A stretch of 64,000 nucleotides of DNA. It comes from Euwallacea fornicatus (lineage: Eukaryota > Arthropoda > Insecta > Coleoptera > Curculionidae). Under the pieces are notes generated by a model that searched no databases, had not been told where the DNA came from, and saw only the letters and a program-made list of their open reading frames with translations. Made by a program: the position numbers and the translations under genes. This document shows, piece by piece, positions 39,442 through 51,688 of the stretch. The number at the start of each line of letters is the position of its first letter. The first letter of the stretch is position 1. The stretch spans positions 124,001 through 188,000 of the forward strand of contig NW_027096078.1 in NCBI RefSeq assembly GCF_040115645.1, given 5' to 3'.

Positions 39442-42126
39442 TGGATTCACACCAGAAAACCCCATCTTCATTGCAGATCATATCATGGAATATAAATGGT
39501 ATGAAAGGGCGGAAAAACGAATTGCAGGAGATATTGGAACGCCTAAATATCGATATAGCTGCAATTCAAGAAACCAGACTAAAACCAACGGATGATATAA
39601 AAATCCCAGGCTATGAAATATACAGAAAGGATAACGAAAAGCCGGGAACCCGAGGGTCAGCAATTCTAATAAAAAACGGCATGCAGCACGAACAATTGCC
39701 ACCGATAAAAACGATAGTCATGAACACCATTGCAATCGAGCTAAACAATGCAAGGGGACGGTTACGAATAGCATCGTGCTATCACCCTCCGCAACTGAAA
39801 TTACTACCTGAAGATGTCGAAAAAGCATTGTTCGGTAGAGAAAGCGGTCAATACATCGCAATTGGAGATTTTAATGCCAAATCGCAAAATTGGCATAGCA
39901 GAGCAACGAATGATAATGGAAGGCAACTTAAAAAGATTCTGGAAAAAAGGGATGACGTCACAGTAATGTCATCTGAAGAACCAACTCATTTTTCCACCTA
40001 CGGAAAAACCGACGTTTTGGATATTATGCTAATCAGGGATTTAGAAGTCGAAGCAGAAATCAACGTAATTAATGAAGGATCATCTGACCACAACCCAATA
40101 CTAGTGGTCTTAGGAGAAGGAATTCCAACCGTGGACACTATAGTAACGAAAAGGACTAATTGGAAGAAATACAAGAAAAACTTACAAGAAAACCTATCGA
40201 AAATCGGCAAACTCGAAATTGAAGCCGAAATAGAAAATGCCGTCTCACAACTAGAAACGGACATAAAAGATGCACTGGAAACAAGTACAAAAATAAGAAG
40301 AAAACCCAAAATAAGAAATTACCTAGCGGGAATTTCCGAGGAAACAAAACAGCTGATACAGCTAAGAAGGCATGCTAAGAAAAAAGCATTTAAAACACAC
40401 GCCCAGGCGGACAAAAATGCCTTGTATCAGCTAAACAGGAGAGTAAAAGCAGCACTACGGGAACACAAGGAACAACAATGGCAGGAGCATCTGAAATCCC
40501 TGGACCCACAGGATAGGAGTATGTGGAAAAGCTATCAAAACCGAGAGAAAACCAATGCCACCTATACAAGGAGAACTTGGAATTGTATACACCTCAGAAG
40601 ATAAAGCAGAGGTATTCGCGGACAGCCTAGAAAAGCAATTCAAGGAAAACATAAACCAGGACCAAGAAGCAAAAAAATGGGAAGAGGAAGTAAATCAACG
40701 AATCTACAACCTAGACAAGACACGGGACAAAGAAGCCATTAGGCATGTCACGCCAAAAGAAATAAAAGGCATCCTGAAACAGCTACAAATCAAGAAAGCA
40801 CCAGGATGCAATCAAATAGGGAACCAGGCACTGAAGGAATTGCCAAATCGAGGGGTAGCCGCATTAGTGAATATCGCAAATGCGGTCCTGAGAAAAAGGC
40901 ATTTTCCTTCAAATTGGAAAAAAGCAGATATAATTCTGTTCCCAAAACCGGGAAAAAATCACAAGCTACCACAAAGCTACAGGCCGATTAGTATACTATC
41001 ACTCATGGGAAAAGTAGTGGAAAAAATAATACTAACCAGATTAAAAGAGAGCGAGGAAGAGCACAAAATTATCCCACAGGAACAGTTCGGATTTAGGAAA
41101 CAACATTCGACTGAACTACAAGTCCTTAGAATGGTCGAGTTCATCTCAGAATCTTTCAACAGGAAAAGAGCGGCAGGAGCAATCCTGTTGGACATCGAAA
41201 AGACATTCGACAGCGTATGGCATAGAGGATTGTTGGTGAGACTGTTGGAATCAGGACTCCCAGTACCGCTAGTCAAGCTAGTTCAATCCTTCCTCGACAA
41301 CTAGAAATTCAGAGTTAAATTATACAGCAACTACTCAACGTATAGGACAATTGAAGCGGGAGTTCCGCAAGGAGCCGTACTATCCCCGTTCCTATACAAT
41401 GTATGTGAGGACCCAAAATACACAACTGGCAATGTACGCAGATGATACAGCAATACTTGCAAGATCGTGGAACGGGAAACTACTAACCAGGTTCTTACAA
41501 GAGGAAATGACACAGTTAGAAAAATGGTTTTCCAAATGGAAAATCAAAATAAACGCTGATAAAATCCAGGCCATTGTTTTCACAAGGAAGCAAAAAATCA
41601 AGACAGAAGACACAGTCAGAATATACAACAAACAAATACCGTGGACCAAAAAAGTCACGTACTTGGGAGTAGATATGGACGAGAAACTTATGTGGAAATC
41701 CCACATAAACAAAACAATAAACAAAGGAAGATTGACAAGGGCCAAACTTTATCCTATGATAAGTAGAAAGTCCAAGTTGCCGCTCAAAAATAAAATCACG
41801 CTAGTTAAAACCGTGATTCAACCACAGCTAACATATGCATCGTCCGCATGGGGACATGTATCCAATTGGTAATTAAAGAAACTCCAAGCAGTTGAAAATA
41901 TTGCCTTAAGGACAGCAATAAATGCGCCATGGTATGTTAGTAATAATAGAATCAAAGAGGACCTCAAATACGAAACGATGACCGACGTAATGAAGAAACA
42001 TGCAACGAAGATATTCGAAGAAGCAGAAGACCACCCGAACGAGCTAATTAAAGCGGCAACGGACTATAGTACGGAATACAAAATTCCGTACAAAAGACCC
42101 AAACACCAATTGTTTGACAACGGTTA
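39441..42126 (+). pseudogene. J6 ORF2: endonuclease and RT with deletions and stops
   Basis: Starts MDSHQKTPSSLQIISWNING; the endonuclease is unbroken (IQETRLKPTDD, IAIGDFNAKSQNWH, EGSSDHNPILVVL) and the frame is open to about 40,530. A small deletion there (GTGGAAAAGCTATC, about 10 bp fewer than J5) shifts it. RT motifs follow: KAPGCNQIGNQALKEL, SYRPISILSLMGKV and LLDIEKTFDSVWH (Ala to Thr next to the aspartate). Then come TAG 41,302-41,304 and a 14-bp deletion at about 41,402, shared with J7, which removes VYVSDPP. YADDTAILARS and the C-terminal part follow. TAA at 41,870-41,872. The gene cannot produce a complete RT. Confidence 0.88.
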
Positions 42127-42545
42127 AGGGTACTAAAACCAAACTGCATAGGACCTACGTGCCAAAAGTCTTGCAATAAAAACAAGGACAAGGAACCAAA
42201 AACCTTCTGCAGTAACGAAGTTAAAAAGGCCAGATAGCCGTTCTGGTACTTTAAACTCATTGCTGCAATGAAAGATAAATTCCGAAGGAACACAGCCGGC
42301 AACACAGAAAGCGCAAAAAGGACAATGAAGATGGCAATAAAACCCAGTCGGCGGGTCAACAATAGCCAAAGTCCTCGGGAATAACATGGAATTCCCGTAA
42401 AGAGGTACGCAAGGGCTCAATTAAGATTACAGAGCAAAGAGCGGTGATACCGTTTGACTCTGATAATTAACGACCCAACACAAAAGCGACCCAAAAAGCG
42501 CGATTAAGAATAAATTGAGTTTGCTCAATTTTTCTTTGAATTTAC

Positions 42546-42654
42546 GGGGTTTTTTAGTGGGTGAAACCCCACACAGGCTGGATGCACGGGTATCAGTATC
42601 GTCTTCCGGCAAGATTTTTTATCCCCGGGGTCGCGTCCCCCCCAAAAAAAAAAA
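42546..42654 (+). repeat. Conserved 3' terminal module and A tail of J6
   Basis: GGGGTTT ... AAACCCC hairpin, then CTGGATGCACGGGTATCAG (the second stem is weakened here) and GGGG-TCGCGT-CCCC, followed by 11 A. The 3' UTR before it (42,127-42,545) is almost identical to those of J7 and J8. Confidence 0.84.
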
Positions 42655-42747
42655 TCATAATTTCGACAACGTGAAACGACGATGGGGCGGGGCTTGTTAA
42701 GGGACTCGCTCGTCACATAAATACACGTGTTCGGGGCGTCCAACCCT
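42655..42747. repeat. Short block shared in inverted orientation with 8638-8720
   Basis: About 83 bp (42,664-42,746) are the reverse complement of 8638-8720 with very few differences (GTTAAGGGACTCGCTCGTC and AAATACACGTGTTC are shared). It sits between the J6 tail and the J7 5' leader. In both places it lies just upstream of a J3-type leader, but in opposite orientation. Identity unknown. Confidence 0.7.
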
Positions 42748-43101
42748 AGTACAGTGTACAGTGTGGTGACGGAAGGATGTCCCTTCGTGTGCGTGGTGTT
42801 TCGACGCGTGTAAGTGGATGTGCGTTTAGTGCAGTGTAGTGATTTGTGCTTTTTGTGTTTGTGCAAAAAAATCGTTCTTGTATATGTGTTTTTATTAAAA
42901 CACATATGCGAGTTTAAAAGCTAGCCAGTCTAGTTCTTATTAAAAAAGAAAATCGTTTCACGAGTTTATGTTTTTCTAAAAACATAAGCAAGTGAATTTT
43001 TAATTCTGTTTGTGTTACAGGTAACAAACCACGGTCCTTGTCTCAACTGAGACCTAGGAAAGGACCATCGAGCGGGCCCCGCGCCAGGGGCAACATTAAA
43101 C

Positions 43102-44241
43102 ATGGATCTCCAATCCCAACAGGGGATCATGAATGTCGAAGCCGCAATGGAAGCCGAGGAAATAAGAAGCCCGGAGGCCTTACTGATGCTGAATAAGCAT
43201 CTATTTGAGGCCAACAAGGCCCTAATTAAAAGGGTAGAGCAGCTAGAAAGGATGCTTAATGAGCAAACCGAGTTGCTCAGGACAATAAAAAATCAGATGG
43301 ACGAGAAGGACGGTGCAAAGAGGAAAAAGAAGAGGACCATCCAGCAAGAAGAGTCGGAAGAAGAAGAAGATGAGGACATGGAGACGGATTTCAAGAAAAT
43401 CCAACATCCACAGGCCATGGAGAAACGATAAATGAGGAAGGTTAGTGCAAATAACCCAACTAATAATAATATTATTTCAGATAGACAAGTAAATACCACC
43501 CCCAGCCCAAGTGAACGCGACATCGCCAAAGCCGGCCCGAGTAGACTGGACGGCACCACCCCAAGACAAAACAGGACTGACGGAAAGCAGAGGATACCGA
43601 CAATCGTTATCAAAAATTCAAACGACTGGACGACTGTAAGCAACAGAATCAGGACTAAGAAAATTGGTTTCAGCAAAGCCAAAATGACGGGTCAAGGAGT
43701 GGCCATCACAACAAATACAGCCGAGGACTACAGGGCCCTAGCCAAGCTGCTGAAGGAGGAAAAACGGGAATTTCACACGTTCTCATTGCCAGAGGATAAG
43801 AAAGTTCGCACCGTGATCGGACGCCTACCGGACAACGTGACGGAAGACGAAGTGAAAGAGGACCTCATCAACAAAGGAATCACCCCAGCATCCGTGCAAC
43901 GAATGAGGAGCAGGAAGGACAAGCGAATCCTGCCACTATTCCTGGTCCAAGTGGAGCAAGAGGACAAGGAAAAGATCTTTGCAGTCAAATCGTGCTGTGA
44001 TTTGATTGTACGAGTGGAGCCCCAGCGACAGCAGCAAGGACCGACGCAATGCCACCGTTGTCAGAGGTTTGGACATTCCCAGACTTTTTGCACAGCAGCA
44101 GCCAAGTGCGTGAAGTGTGGGGACAGCCACCACAGCGGAGAGTGCACCAAGGCCAGGAACGTCCCGGCCAAATGCGCAAACTGCGGAGGGGCTCATCCTG
44201 CGAGCTACAGGGGCTGCAAGAACGCCTGGACATCGACGTAG
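43102..44241 (+). pseudogene. J7 ORF1: Gag-like protein, stop codon and 3' deletion
   Basis: Begins MDLQSQQGIMNVEAAMEAEE with a coiled coil (NKALIKRVEQLERMLNEQTE), KRKKKRT and acidic EESEEEEDEDMETD. TAA at 43,429-43,431 stops it; the same frame reopens to 44,241 and holds KIGFSKAKMTGQGVA, FHTFSLPEDKKVRTVIGRLP and the knuckles CHRCQRFGHSQTFC, CVKCGDSHHSGEC and CANCGGAHPASYRGC. Then it is fused, out of frame, to ORF2 at GGCTGCAAGAA/CGCCTGG. The C-terminal PVDFQQAL region and the TAATG junction are lost. Confidence 0.87.
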
Positions 44242-46818
44242 CCGCCATCCAAGAGACGAAGCTGACACCGACGGACGACTTCAGAATCCCGGGGTACAGG
44301 ATTCACAGGAAGGACAATGACAATCCGAGACGAACAAGGAGAAGAGGAACCGCACTACTAGTGAGGAACAACATCCAGCACGCTCAGTTGCCACCAATCC
44401 CGACGGGACACATGGACGCCATAGCAGTTGAAATCAACACCTGCAAGGGACGTTTGAAAATTTCATCCTGCTACCACCCGCCGCAAACCGACTCTCTGCA
44501 AAACGATGTGGATGAAGCTCTTTTCAGGCGACAAGGGGGACAACATATCGCAATTGGCGATTTCAATGTCAAATCGCCCGATTGGCACAGCTGGACGACG
44601 AACGGGAACGGCAATCAATTGAGGACGTTCCTACAAAGACGGGACGACGTGCATGTGATGGCAACTGAAGAACCCACCCACTTGGCAACGACGGGAAGAA
44701 ACGACGTGCTGGACATTATGATCACCAGGAATCTAGCAATGGAAGCCGAAATTGAGGTCATCAATGAGGGATCCTCTGATCATAATCCGATTTTAGTGAC
44801 TCTAGGAGACGGAACGACCCAGGAAGACACGATCACAACCAGAAGGACGAACTGGAAGCTATTTAAGACGACCCTGCAAAAGAACCTATCGGCCATAGGC
44901 AGACTGCAAAGCAACACCGACATCGAGGATGCCATTTCAACACTCGAAGTGGACATAAAGACAGCAATGGAAACCAGCTCCAAGACGATCATCAAACCAA
45001 GGATGAAGAACTATCTCGCGGCAGCAATTCCGGAGGAAACCAAACAGCTGATCCGGCAAAGAGGAAGGCATTTAGGACCAGCGCCCCTGCGGACAAGAAC
45101 GCGCTAAACCAGCTAAACAGGAGAGTCAAAGCGGCATTACAGGAACACAAGGAGCAACAGTGGCAGGAACATTTGAAATCCCTGGACACGCAAGATAGGA
45201 GCATGTGGAAAACGCTCAAAGCTATCAAAACAGAAAGAAAGCCAATGCCACCTATACAAGGAGAACATGGAATAGTATATACTTCTGAAGACAAAGCAGA
45301 GGTATTCGCGGACAGCCTCGAAAATCAATTGAAGGAAAACATAAACCAGGACCAAGAAACAAAAAAATGGGAAGAGGAAGTAAATAAACGAATCTACAAC
45401 CTAGACATGACACGGGACCAAGAAGCGATTAGGCATGTCACGCCAAATGAAATAAAAGGCATCCTGAAACAGCTACAAATCAAGAAAGCACCAGAATGCG
45501 ATCAAATGGGGAACCAGGCACTGAAGGAACTGCCAAATCGAGGGGTAGCCGCACTAGTGAATATCGCGAATGGCGGTCCTGAGAAAAAGGCATTTTCCTT
45601 CAAATTGGAAAAAAGCAGATATAATTCTGTTCCCAAAACCAGGAAAAAATCGCAAGCTACCCCAAAGTTACAGGCCGATTAGTATACTACCACTCATGGG
45701 AAAAGTAGTGGAAAAAATAATACTAACCAGATTAAAAGAGAGTAAGAAAGAGCTCAAAATTATCCCACATTAACAGTTCGGATTTAGGAAACAACATTCG
45801 ACTGAACTACAAGTCCTAAGAATGGTTGAGTACATCACAGGAACATTCAACAGGAACCAAGCAGCAGGAGCAAAACTGTTGGACATGGAAACGGCATTCG
45901 ACAACGTATGGCATAGAGGATTGTTGGTGAGACTGTTGGAATCAGGACTCCCAGTACCGCTAGTCAAGCTGGTTTAATCCTTCCTCGACAACAGGAATTT
46001 CAGAGTGAAACTAAACGACAGTTACTCAACATATAGGATAATAGAAGCAGGAGTTCCGCAAGGAGCCGTACTATCCCCGTTCCTATACAATGTATGTGAG
46101 GACCCAAAATACACAACTGGCAATGTACGCAGATGATACAGCAATACTTGCAAGATCGTGGAACGGGAAACTACTAACCAGGTTCTTACAAGAGGAAATG
46201 ACACAGTTAGAAAAATGGTTTTCCAAATGGAAAATCAAAATAAACGCTGATAAAATCCAGGCCATTGTTTTCACAAGGAAGCAAAAAATCAAGACAGAAG
46301 ACACAGTCAGAATATACAACAAACAAATACCGTGGACCAAAAAAGTCACGTACTTGGGAGTAGATATGGACGAGAAACTTACGTGGAAATCCCACATAAA
46401 CAAAACAATAAACAAAGGAAGATTGACAAGGGCTAAACTTTATCCTATGATAAGTAGAAAGTCTAAGTTCGGGCTCAAAAATAAAATCACGCTAGTTAAA
46501 ACCGTGATTCAACCACAGCTAACATATACATCATCTGCATGAGGACATGCAGCCAATTGGCAATTAAAGAAACTCCAAGCAGTTGAAAATATTGCCTTAA
46601 GGACAGCAATAAATGCGCCATGGTATGTTAGTAATAATAGAATCAAAGAGGACCTCAAATACGAAACGATGACCGACGTAATGAAGAAACATGCAACGAA
46701 GATATTTCAAGAAGCAGAAGACCACCCGAACGAGCTAATTAAAGCGGCAACGGACTATAGTACGGAATACAAAATTCCGTACAAAAGACCCAAACACCAA
46801 TTGTTTGACAACGGTTAA
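44219..46818 (+). pseudogene. J7 ORF2: chimeric endonuclease and RT remnant
   Basis: Starts inside the endonuclease (ERLDIDVAAIQETKL), lacking WNING. IAIGDFNVKSPDWH and EGSSDHNPILVTL follow. A 13-bp loss between CGGCAAAGA copies near 45,060 shifts the frame. Beyond about 45,100 the text is J8-like: KAPECDQMGNQALKEL, SYRPISILPLMGKV, TAA 45,771-45,773, LLDMETAFDNVWH (both Lys-Ala and Ser changes near the aspartate), TAA 45,974-45,976, the 14-bp deletion at about 46,093 shared with J6, YADDTAILARS and TGA 46,540-46,542. It ends with KHQLFDNG before the stop at 46,816-46,818. No function left. Confidence 0.87.
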
Positions 46819-47237
46819 GGGTACTAAAACCAAACTGCATAGGACCTACGTGCCAAAAGTCTTGCAATAAAAAACGAGGACAAGGAACCAAAAACCTTCT
46901 GCAGTAACGAAGTTAAAAAGGCCAGATAGCCGTTCTGGTACTTTAAACTCATTGCTGCAATGAAAGATAAATTCCGAAGGAACACAGCCGGCAACACAGA
47001 AAGCGCAAAAAGGACAATGAAGATGGCAATAAAACCCAGTCGGCGGGTCAACAATAGCCAAAGTCCTCGGGAATAACATGGAATTCCCGTAAAGAGGTAC
47101 GCAAGGGCTCAATTAAGATTACAGAGCAAAGAGCGGTGATACCGTTTGACTCTGATAATTAACGACCCAACACAAAAGCGACCCAAAAAGCGCGATTAAG
47201 AATAAATTGAGTTTGCTCAATTTTTCTTTGAATTTAC

Positions 47238-47338
47238 GGGGTTTTTTGGTGGGTGAAACCCCACACAGGCTGGATGCACGGGCACCAATATCGTCTTCCG
47301 GCAAGATTTTTTATCCCCGGGGTCGCGTCCCCAAAAAA
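47238..47338 (+). repeat. Conserved 3' terminal module and A tail of J7
   Basis: GGGGTTT ... AAACCCC hairpin, CTGGATGC-ACGG-GCACCA, GGGG-TCGCGT-CCCC, then six A. Near-identical to J6. Confidence 0.84.
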
Positions 47339-47354
47339 TATATATATAATAGAA

Positions 47355-48236
47355 ACTAAAAAGTCCAGTCTGGGAATTCAAGTCTTCCCAGACACAACGG
47401 ACGACCATAGGAAAACTACTGCAATACTAAAAGAAAATAAAATTCAATACCACACTTATTTCCTTCCCGAAGACAGGAAACTAAATGTGATAATTAAAGG
47501 CCTAGACACCTACAAACATATTAATGACATCAAAGACGACATAACAGACAAAGGTTATGACGTATTAGAATGCTACCGACTAAGAAATTCAAGGAACCAA
47601 CTAACTGCACACGTAAAAATTTTACTACCCAAAACACAAGACGGCATCTACAACGAGAAATATATATGCTATATGTCCGTTGTAATTGAGGCACAACGAC
47701 ATAGCAGTCTGCCACCTCAATGTAAAAATTGCCAAAAGTTTGGGCATGCGCTTATTAATTGCAATGCCTCTCCCCGCTGCCATAAATGTGCTGGTAATCA
47801 CTACCACTTAAACTGCCCCAACAAAAACGACAATATTCTAAAATGCGCGAACTGTAACGGACCTCACACAGCAAACAACACGAGATGCCCCAAAAACCCA
47901 AGAAACCGCCCCGCCCCCACTCCCAAGACACCAGAACCCCCTAAAGTAAGGTACCTCGACCCAAACAAATCAAAAATCTATGACTGGAACAAACGTACAC
48001 AGTCAATACAACAACAAACACAGCACCCCAACCCCACCCCCACAAACACAACAAACCCACCAAACTCACTAAACCCCCCTAAAGTGACTACAGAATCAAA
48101 CAAAACTGAAACTTCTACACCTAACAACAATCTTATCACACTACTCACACTTTCACCTGAAGAAATGAAAGCGAGAGTCGAACTACTGGCCAAACTGATA
48201 AGGGACAACCCCATCCTCAACATACTAAATCAATAA
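47355..48236 (+). pseudogene. K ORF1 fragment: Gag-like protein with three CCHC knuckles
   Basis: The open frame actually begins within the J7 tail (ATG 47,253) and becomes K-specific at about 47,355. PRE_C2HC-like region: YHTYFLPEDRKLNVIIKGL; knuckles CKNCQKFGHALINC, CHKCAGNHYHLNC and CANCNGPHTANNTRC; then a long Pro/Thr/Asn-rich tail and LSPEEMKARVELLAKLIRDN. The N-terminal part is lost through 5' truncation. Role as for other Jockey ORF1 proteins: RNA binding. The remaining 290 residues are uninterrupted. Confidence 0.86.
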
Positions 48237-48277
48237 AATCCCACAAACCCACCAATCAATCAAAGCTAAACATTGAA

Positions 48278-50963
48278 ATGGCTAACCTAGCAATACCTAA
48301 AGCCATCAATATATTGAGCTGGAATGCCAACTCAGTCTACCCAAAAAGACACGAACTGGCTAACTTAATTACCGAAGAAAAATACGACCTAATACTAATA
48401 CAAGAAACATTTCTGAGACCTGCCACTAACTTCAACATTAAAAATTACACAACATACAGAAACGACAGGACTACAGGCAGAGGCGGAGGCACTGCAATAT
48501 TAATCAAAAACAGAATCAAACACACACTAATACCACCACCACAAAACAACACCTTCGAAATTACATCAGTAAAAATCCACTTAACTACTGGCCCCATAGA
48601 CGTACACTCGATTTACAAACCCCCAAATAAAAAAATTAACATTAATGATTTAAATAACATATTCAATAATAACAATCCAATAATAATAGCAGGCGATTTA
48701 AATGCCAAAAACAGAGTGTGGGGCTGTAGGGTCAGTAATTCGGCTGGAACAAACTTATACAAATACACAACAGACAATAACATTTGCATACTCGCACCAC
48801 TGGAGCCAACTCACTTCCACAACGAAACAGCTGATATTCTCGACATAGCCTTACACAGAAACATACAAACTAACATAAGTGTTCAAAACGTTGATGAACT
48901 TAGCTCAGATCACTCCCCTATCCTCATCACTGTTGGAACAAATCCAACAGATATCCCGCTAACCCAAAAAGCAGTTAATTGGGGGGACTACAAAAACCTA
49001 TTAGAAACCAGTCCACTCCAACTCCCAAACATACAAAATAATACTCAATTAGACGAAGCAGTAACCCATTTTTCACAAAAAATCCAACTAACAATAGACC
49101 AAACTACTAAAGAATTCCCTCGTCCCCCACACAACTTATATTCTCTACCCATTGAAATTAGAAATCTAATTAAAGAAAGAAACAGATTGAAAAGACTCGC
49201 GAAAAACACCCAAGACCCAAATATTAAAATTCAGGCAAACAGACTTACCAACCAAATTAAATCCAATATAAATAAACATAAAAATGAAAAATGGGAGAAT
49301 TTACTGCTTGAACTAAATACTGACAATAATTCCCTCTGGGACATGAAAAAGGCCCTGACTCGAAATTCACAACCATCTGTTCATCATAAACCTATTCATG
49401 GGCCCAACGGTCTGGTATTCGGCGACGAGGACAAAGCCAACACTTTCGCCGTTTCCCTTGAAATGCAATTCAGCCCTAATGAAAGTCCACAAAATAATAA
49501 AACTTTCGAACAGATGGTTGGGAAATACGTCTCAGACCTAACAAAAAATCACGTACCCATTCCCATCCCAAACACAAACAAGGACGAAGTGAAAACTATA
49601 ATAAAATCCCTAAAAAATAAAAAAGCCCCCGGACCCGACACAATAAACAATAGAGCATTGAAAAACCTACCCGAAAATTACCTAGACTACTTAACACTCC
49701 TAATAAATAAATCACTCGACCTAAACTACTTCCCCAACCCTTGGAAAATAGCCAATGTAATCCTTATCCCAAAGCCAAACAAGGATCAGTTGTTCCCCCA
49801 AAACTGGAGACCCATAAGCCTTATTTCCTCCCCATCCAAAATATTAGAGAGAGTATTTCTTGAAAGATTACTCCCCTCCACTGAAAACCTCATCCCCAAA
49901 GAGCAGTTCGGATTCGTCAGACAACACTGCACTGAACTACAAATAGCCCGCATAACTGAAGACATTACTACAGGACTACAAAAAAACAAATCAACAGGAC
50001 TAGTTATGCTGGACATAGAAAAGGCCTTTGACAAAGTTTGGCATGAGGGGCTAGTTTACAAATTACACAATCAACACAACATCCAACACAACTACATACA
50101 GTTCCTACAAACATATTTAAATAACAGAAAATTCTATGTCACATACGGAAACCACAAAACCAACACAAAAACAATTGCCGCAGGGGTCCCGCAAGGCTCA
50201 GTCTTGGGGCCCCATTTGTATAATCTATACACAGCAGACATTCCTAAAACCCCTCATGTCAATCTGTCAATCTACGCCGATGACACATGTTGCTACTCGA
50301 CACACAAAAACTCAGCGTGGATCGAATTAAGATTGCAAAGACAACTACAAAAACTCGAGGACTGGACCGACAAATGGAAAATTAAAATTAACTCTAACAA
50401 AACTGAAGCAATCTTAATTACACGCAAAAGACACATACCAAAAATACAACTAAAAATTAACAACCACGAGATTGTTTGTAAAGACACAGTTGATTACCTA
50501 GGAGTTACTCTAGATAAAAAACTTAACTGAAAACAACACATTAAAAAGCAAATTCAAAAAGCCAATCATAAAAGGGCCATATTGTACCCTATTTTAAACA
50601 GAAAATCTAGACTAACCCTAGGTAATAAACTGCTCATTTACAAACAATACATTAGACCCACATTAACGTACGCCTGTGTTTTTTGGAGCCAGGTCAGCAA
50701 CACAACCATACGTAAAATACAAACGCTACAAACCACAATACTAAGACAAATCCCCAATGCTCAATAGCACAAATGCGACGCCGATATTAGACTAGACACA
50801 AACACTGAAACAATAAAAAAATACATACAAATTAGACACCAAAAATTCTTTGAAAACATAACAGAACACCACAACACAATACTACAAGGAACATTCGCAC
50901 CCGAACCCAACCATAAAGCAATTAGGCACAAAAACTTGAAAACACCCATACAAATAGACCCAT
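48278..50963 (+). pseudogene. K ORF2: endonuclease and reverse transcriptase, two stops
   Basis: About 895 codons in one frame. Endonuclease: INILSWNANSVYPKRHEL, IQETFLRPATN, IIAGDLNAKNRVWG, ELSSDHSPILI. RT: KKAPGPDTINNRALKNL, NWRPISLISSPSKILERV, FGFVRQHCTELQIAR, MLDIEKAFDKVWHEG, AGVPQGSVLGPHLYNLY, and catalytic YADDTCCYSTH (about 50,275). The first 750 codons are open; TGA at 50,528-50,530 and TAG at 50,765-50,767 both stand where related elements have Trp. No frameshift. All endonuclease and RT catalytic residues are intact, so a truncated but possibly active core could be encoded. Confidence 0.9.
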
Positions 50964-51108
50964 AAAACCACAAACACAATAAAAAAACACTTCGTACCAC
51001 GCTTACGGCTCAAAGAACGGGCAAAGGTAATGAATTAAACCACAGCGAACGGTCAATCGCAAACAGACACACACAAGAACAAACCGCGCACATATGCACA
51101 CGCACGCA
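50964..51108 (+). other. K 3' UTR
   Basis: 145 bp of AC-rich sequence (CACACACAAGAAC, CACGCACGCA) between the end of the ORF2 frame and the TA target of the DNA transposon. Confidence 0.55.
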
Positions 51109-51110
51109 TA

Positions 51111-51565
51111 TACAGGGTGTCCCGAAATTAAAGCACCATATTTAAACAACGTAAATTAGGTCAAAAAATAACACCAAAACTTTAAATAAAACAATGTCGG
51201 AAAATGCTTCCTTAATGAGGTATGCCTCTTTAAAGACGTAACTCTGATGATGGTAATTTTGAAATATTTCCAAAACGGTGCAAGATAACTTTATGAAATT
51301 TGGTACGATTTTATACCTTATAAGCCTCAATTGACTGATGTGGCTGAATGGAAATTATTTCGTCAGAGGCGTGCTGCACGGGTAGTGTCGGGGTTAAAAA
51401 ATGCTAGATTTTTTTTATGTGCCCCATTTTTTAGTTGCTGATGCAAAATTATGAAACCATATACGCTTCCAGAAAAAAAAGACACTCTTGGTTCACGATG
51501 CTAGGACGCTTCGTTTTCGAATAAAATGAATTTAAACATTACAATGCATGACAAATACAAATGAT
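51111..51565 (+). repeat. Left terminal inverted repeat, 455 bp
   Basis: Pairs with 52,882-53,336. Starts TACAGGGTGTCCCGAAATTA and ends at ACAAATACAAATGAT. Contains an A8 run that is matched by a T8 run in the other arm. Confidence 0.93.
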
Positions 51566-51688
51566 TTACTTTCTGTGAAAACTTAATAGTAGGCTACGAA
51601 ATATTAAACAATGTTGACTGTCAATTTGATGTTTATATTTATTCTGTTGGGGAGTTTCTTTGTGTCATTATTAAGCTGTTAGTGAAAA

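Larger units (their letters stand above)
38379..42654 (+). mobile_element. Jockey-like retrotransposon J6, 5'-truncated in ORF1
   Basis: Similarity to J5 begins near 38,400 in the acidic part of ORF1; 5' UTR and coiled coil are missing. ORF1, ORF2, 3' UTR, 3' module (42,546) and an 11-A tail (42,644-42,654) follow. It is closest to J5 and J8 in ORF1 and most of ORF2, and from about 41,390 nearly identical to J7. Confidence 0.88.
42748..47338 (+). mobile_element. Jockey-like retrotransposon J7, chimeric and internally deleted
   Basis: The 5' UTR, ORF1 and first half of ORF2 are J3-like; from about 45,100 the sequence is of the J6/J8 type, including the whole 3' UTR. About 390 bp spanning the ORF1 end and the ORF2 start are deleted at 44,218. 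The tail is six A (47,333-47,338), after which K begins. Confidence 0.87.
47339..51108 (+). mobile_element. AT-rich Jockey-clade retrotransposon K, 5'-truncated
   Basis: Starts directly after the J7 tail in the middle of an ORF1 and runs through ORF2 (to about 50,963) and an untranslated region up to the TA at 51,109 where a DNA transposon sits. It is markedly A-rich and far diverged from J1-J9. Its ORF1 and ORF2 are separated by 41 bp and not joined as TAATG. The end of K beyond the transposon may lie between 53,339 and 53,372; no A tail is seen there. Confidence 0.85.
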
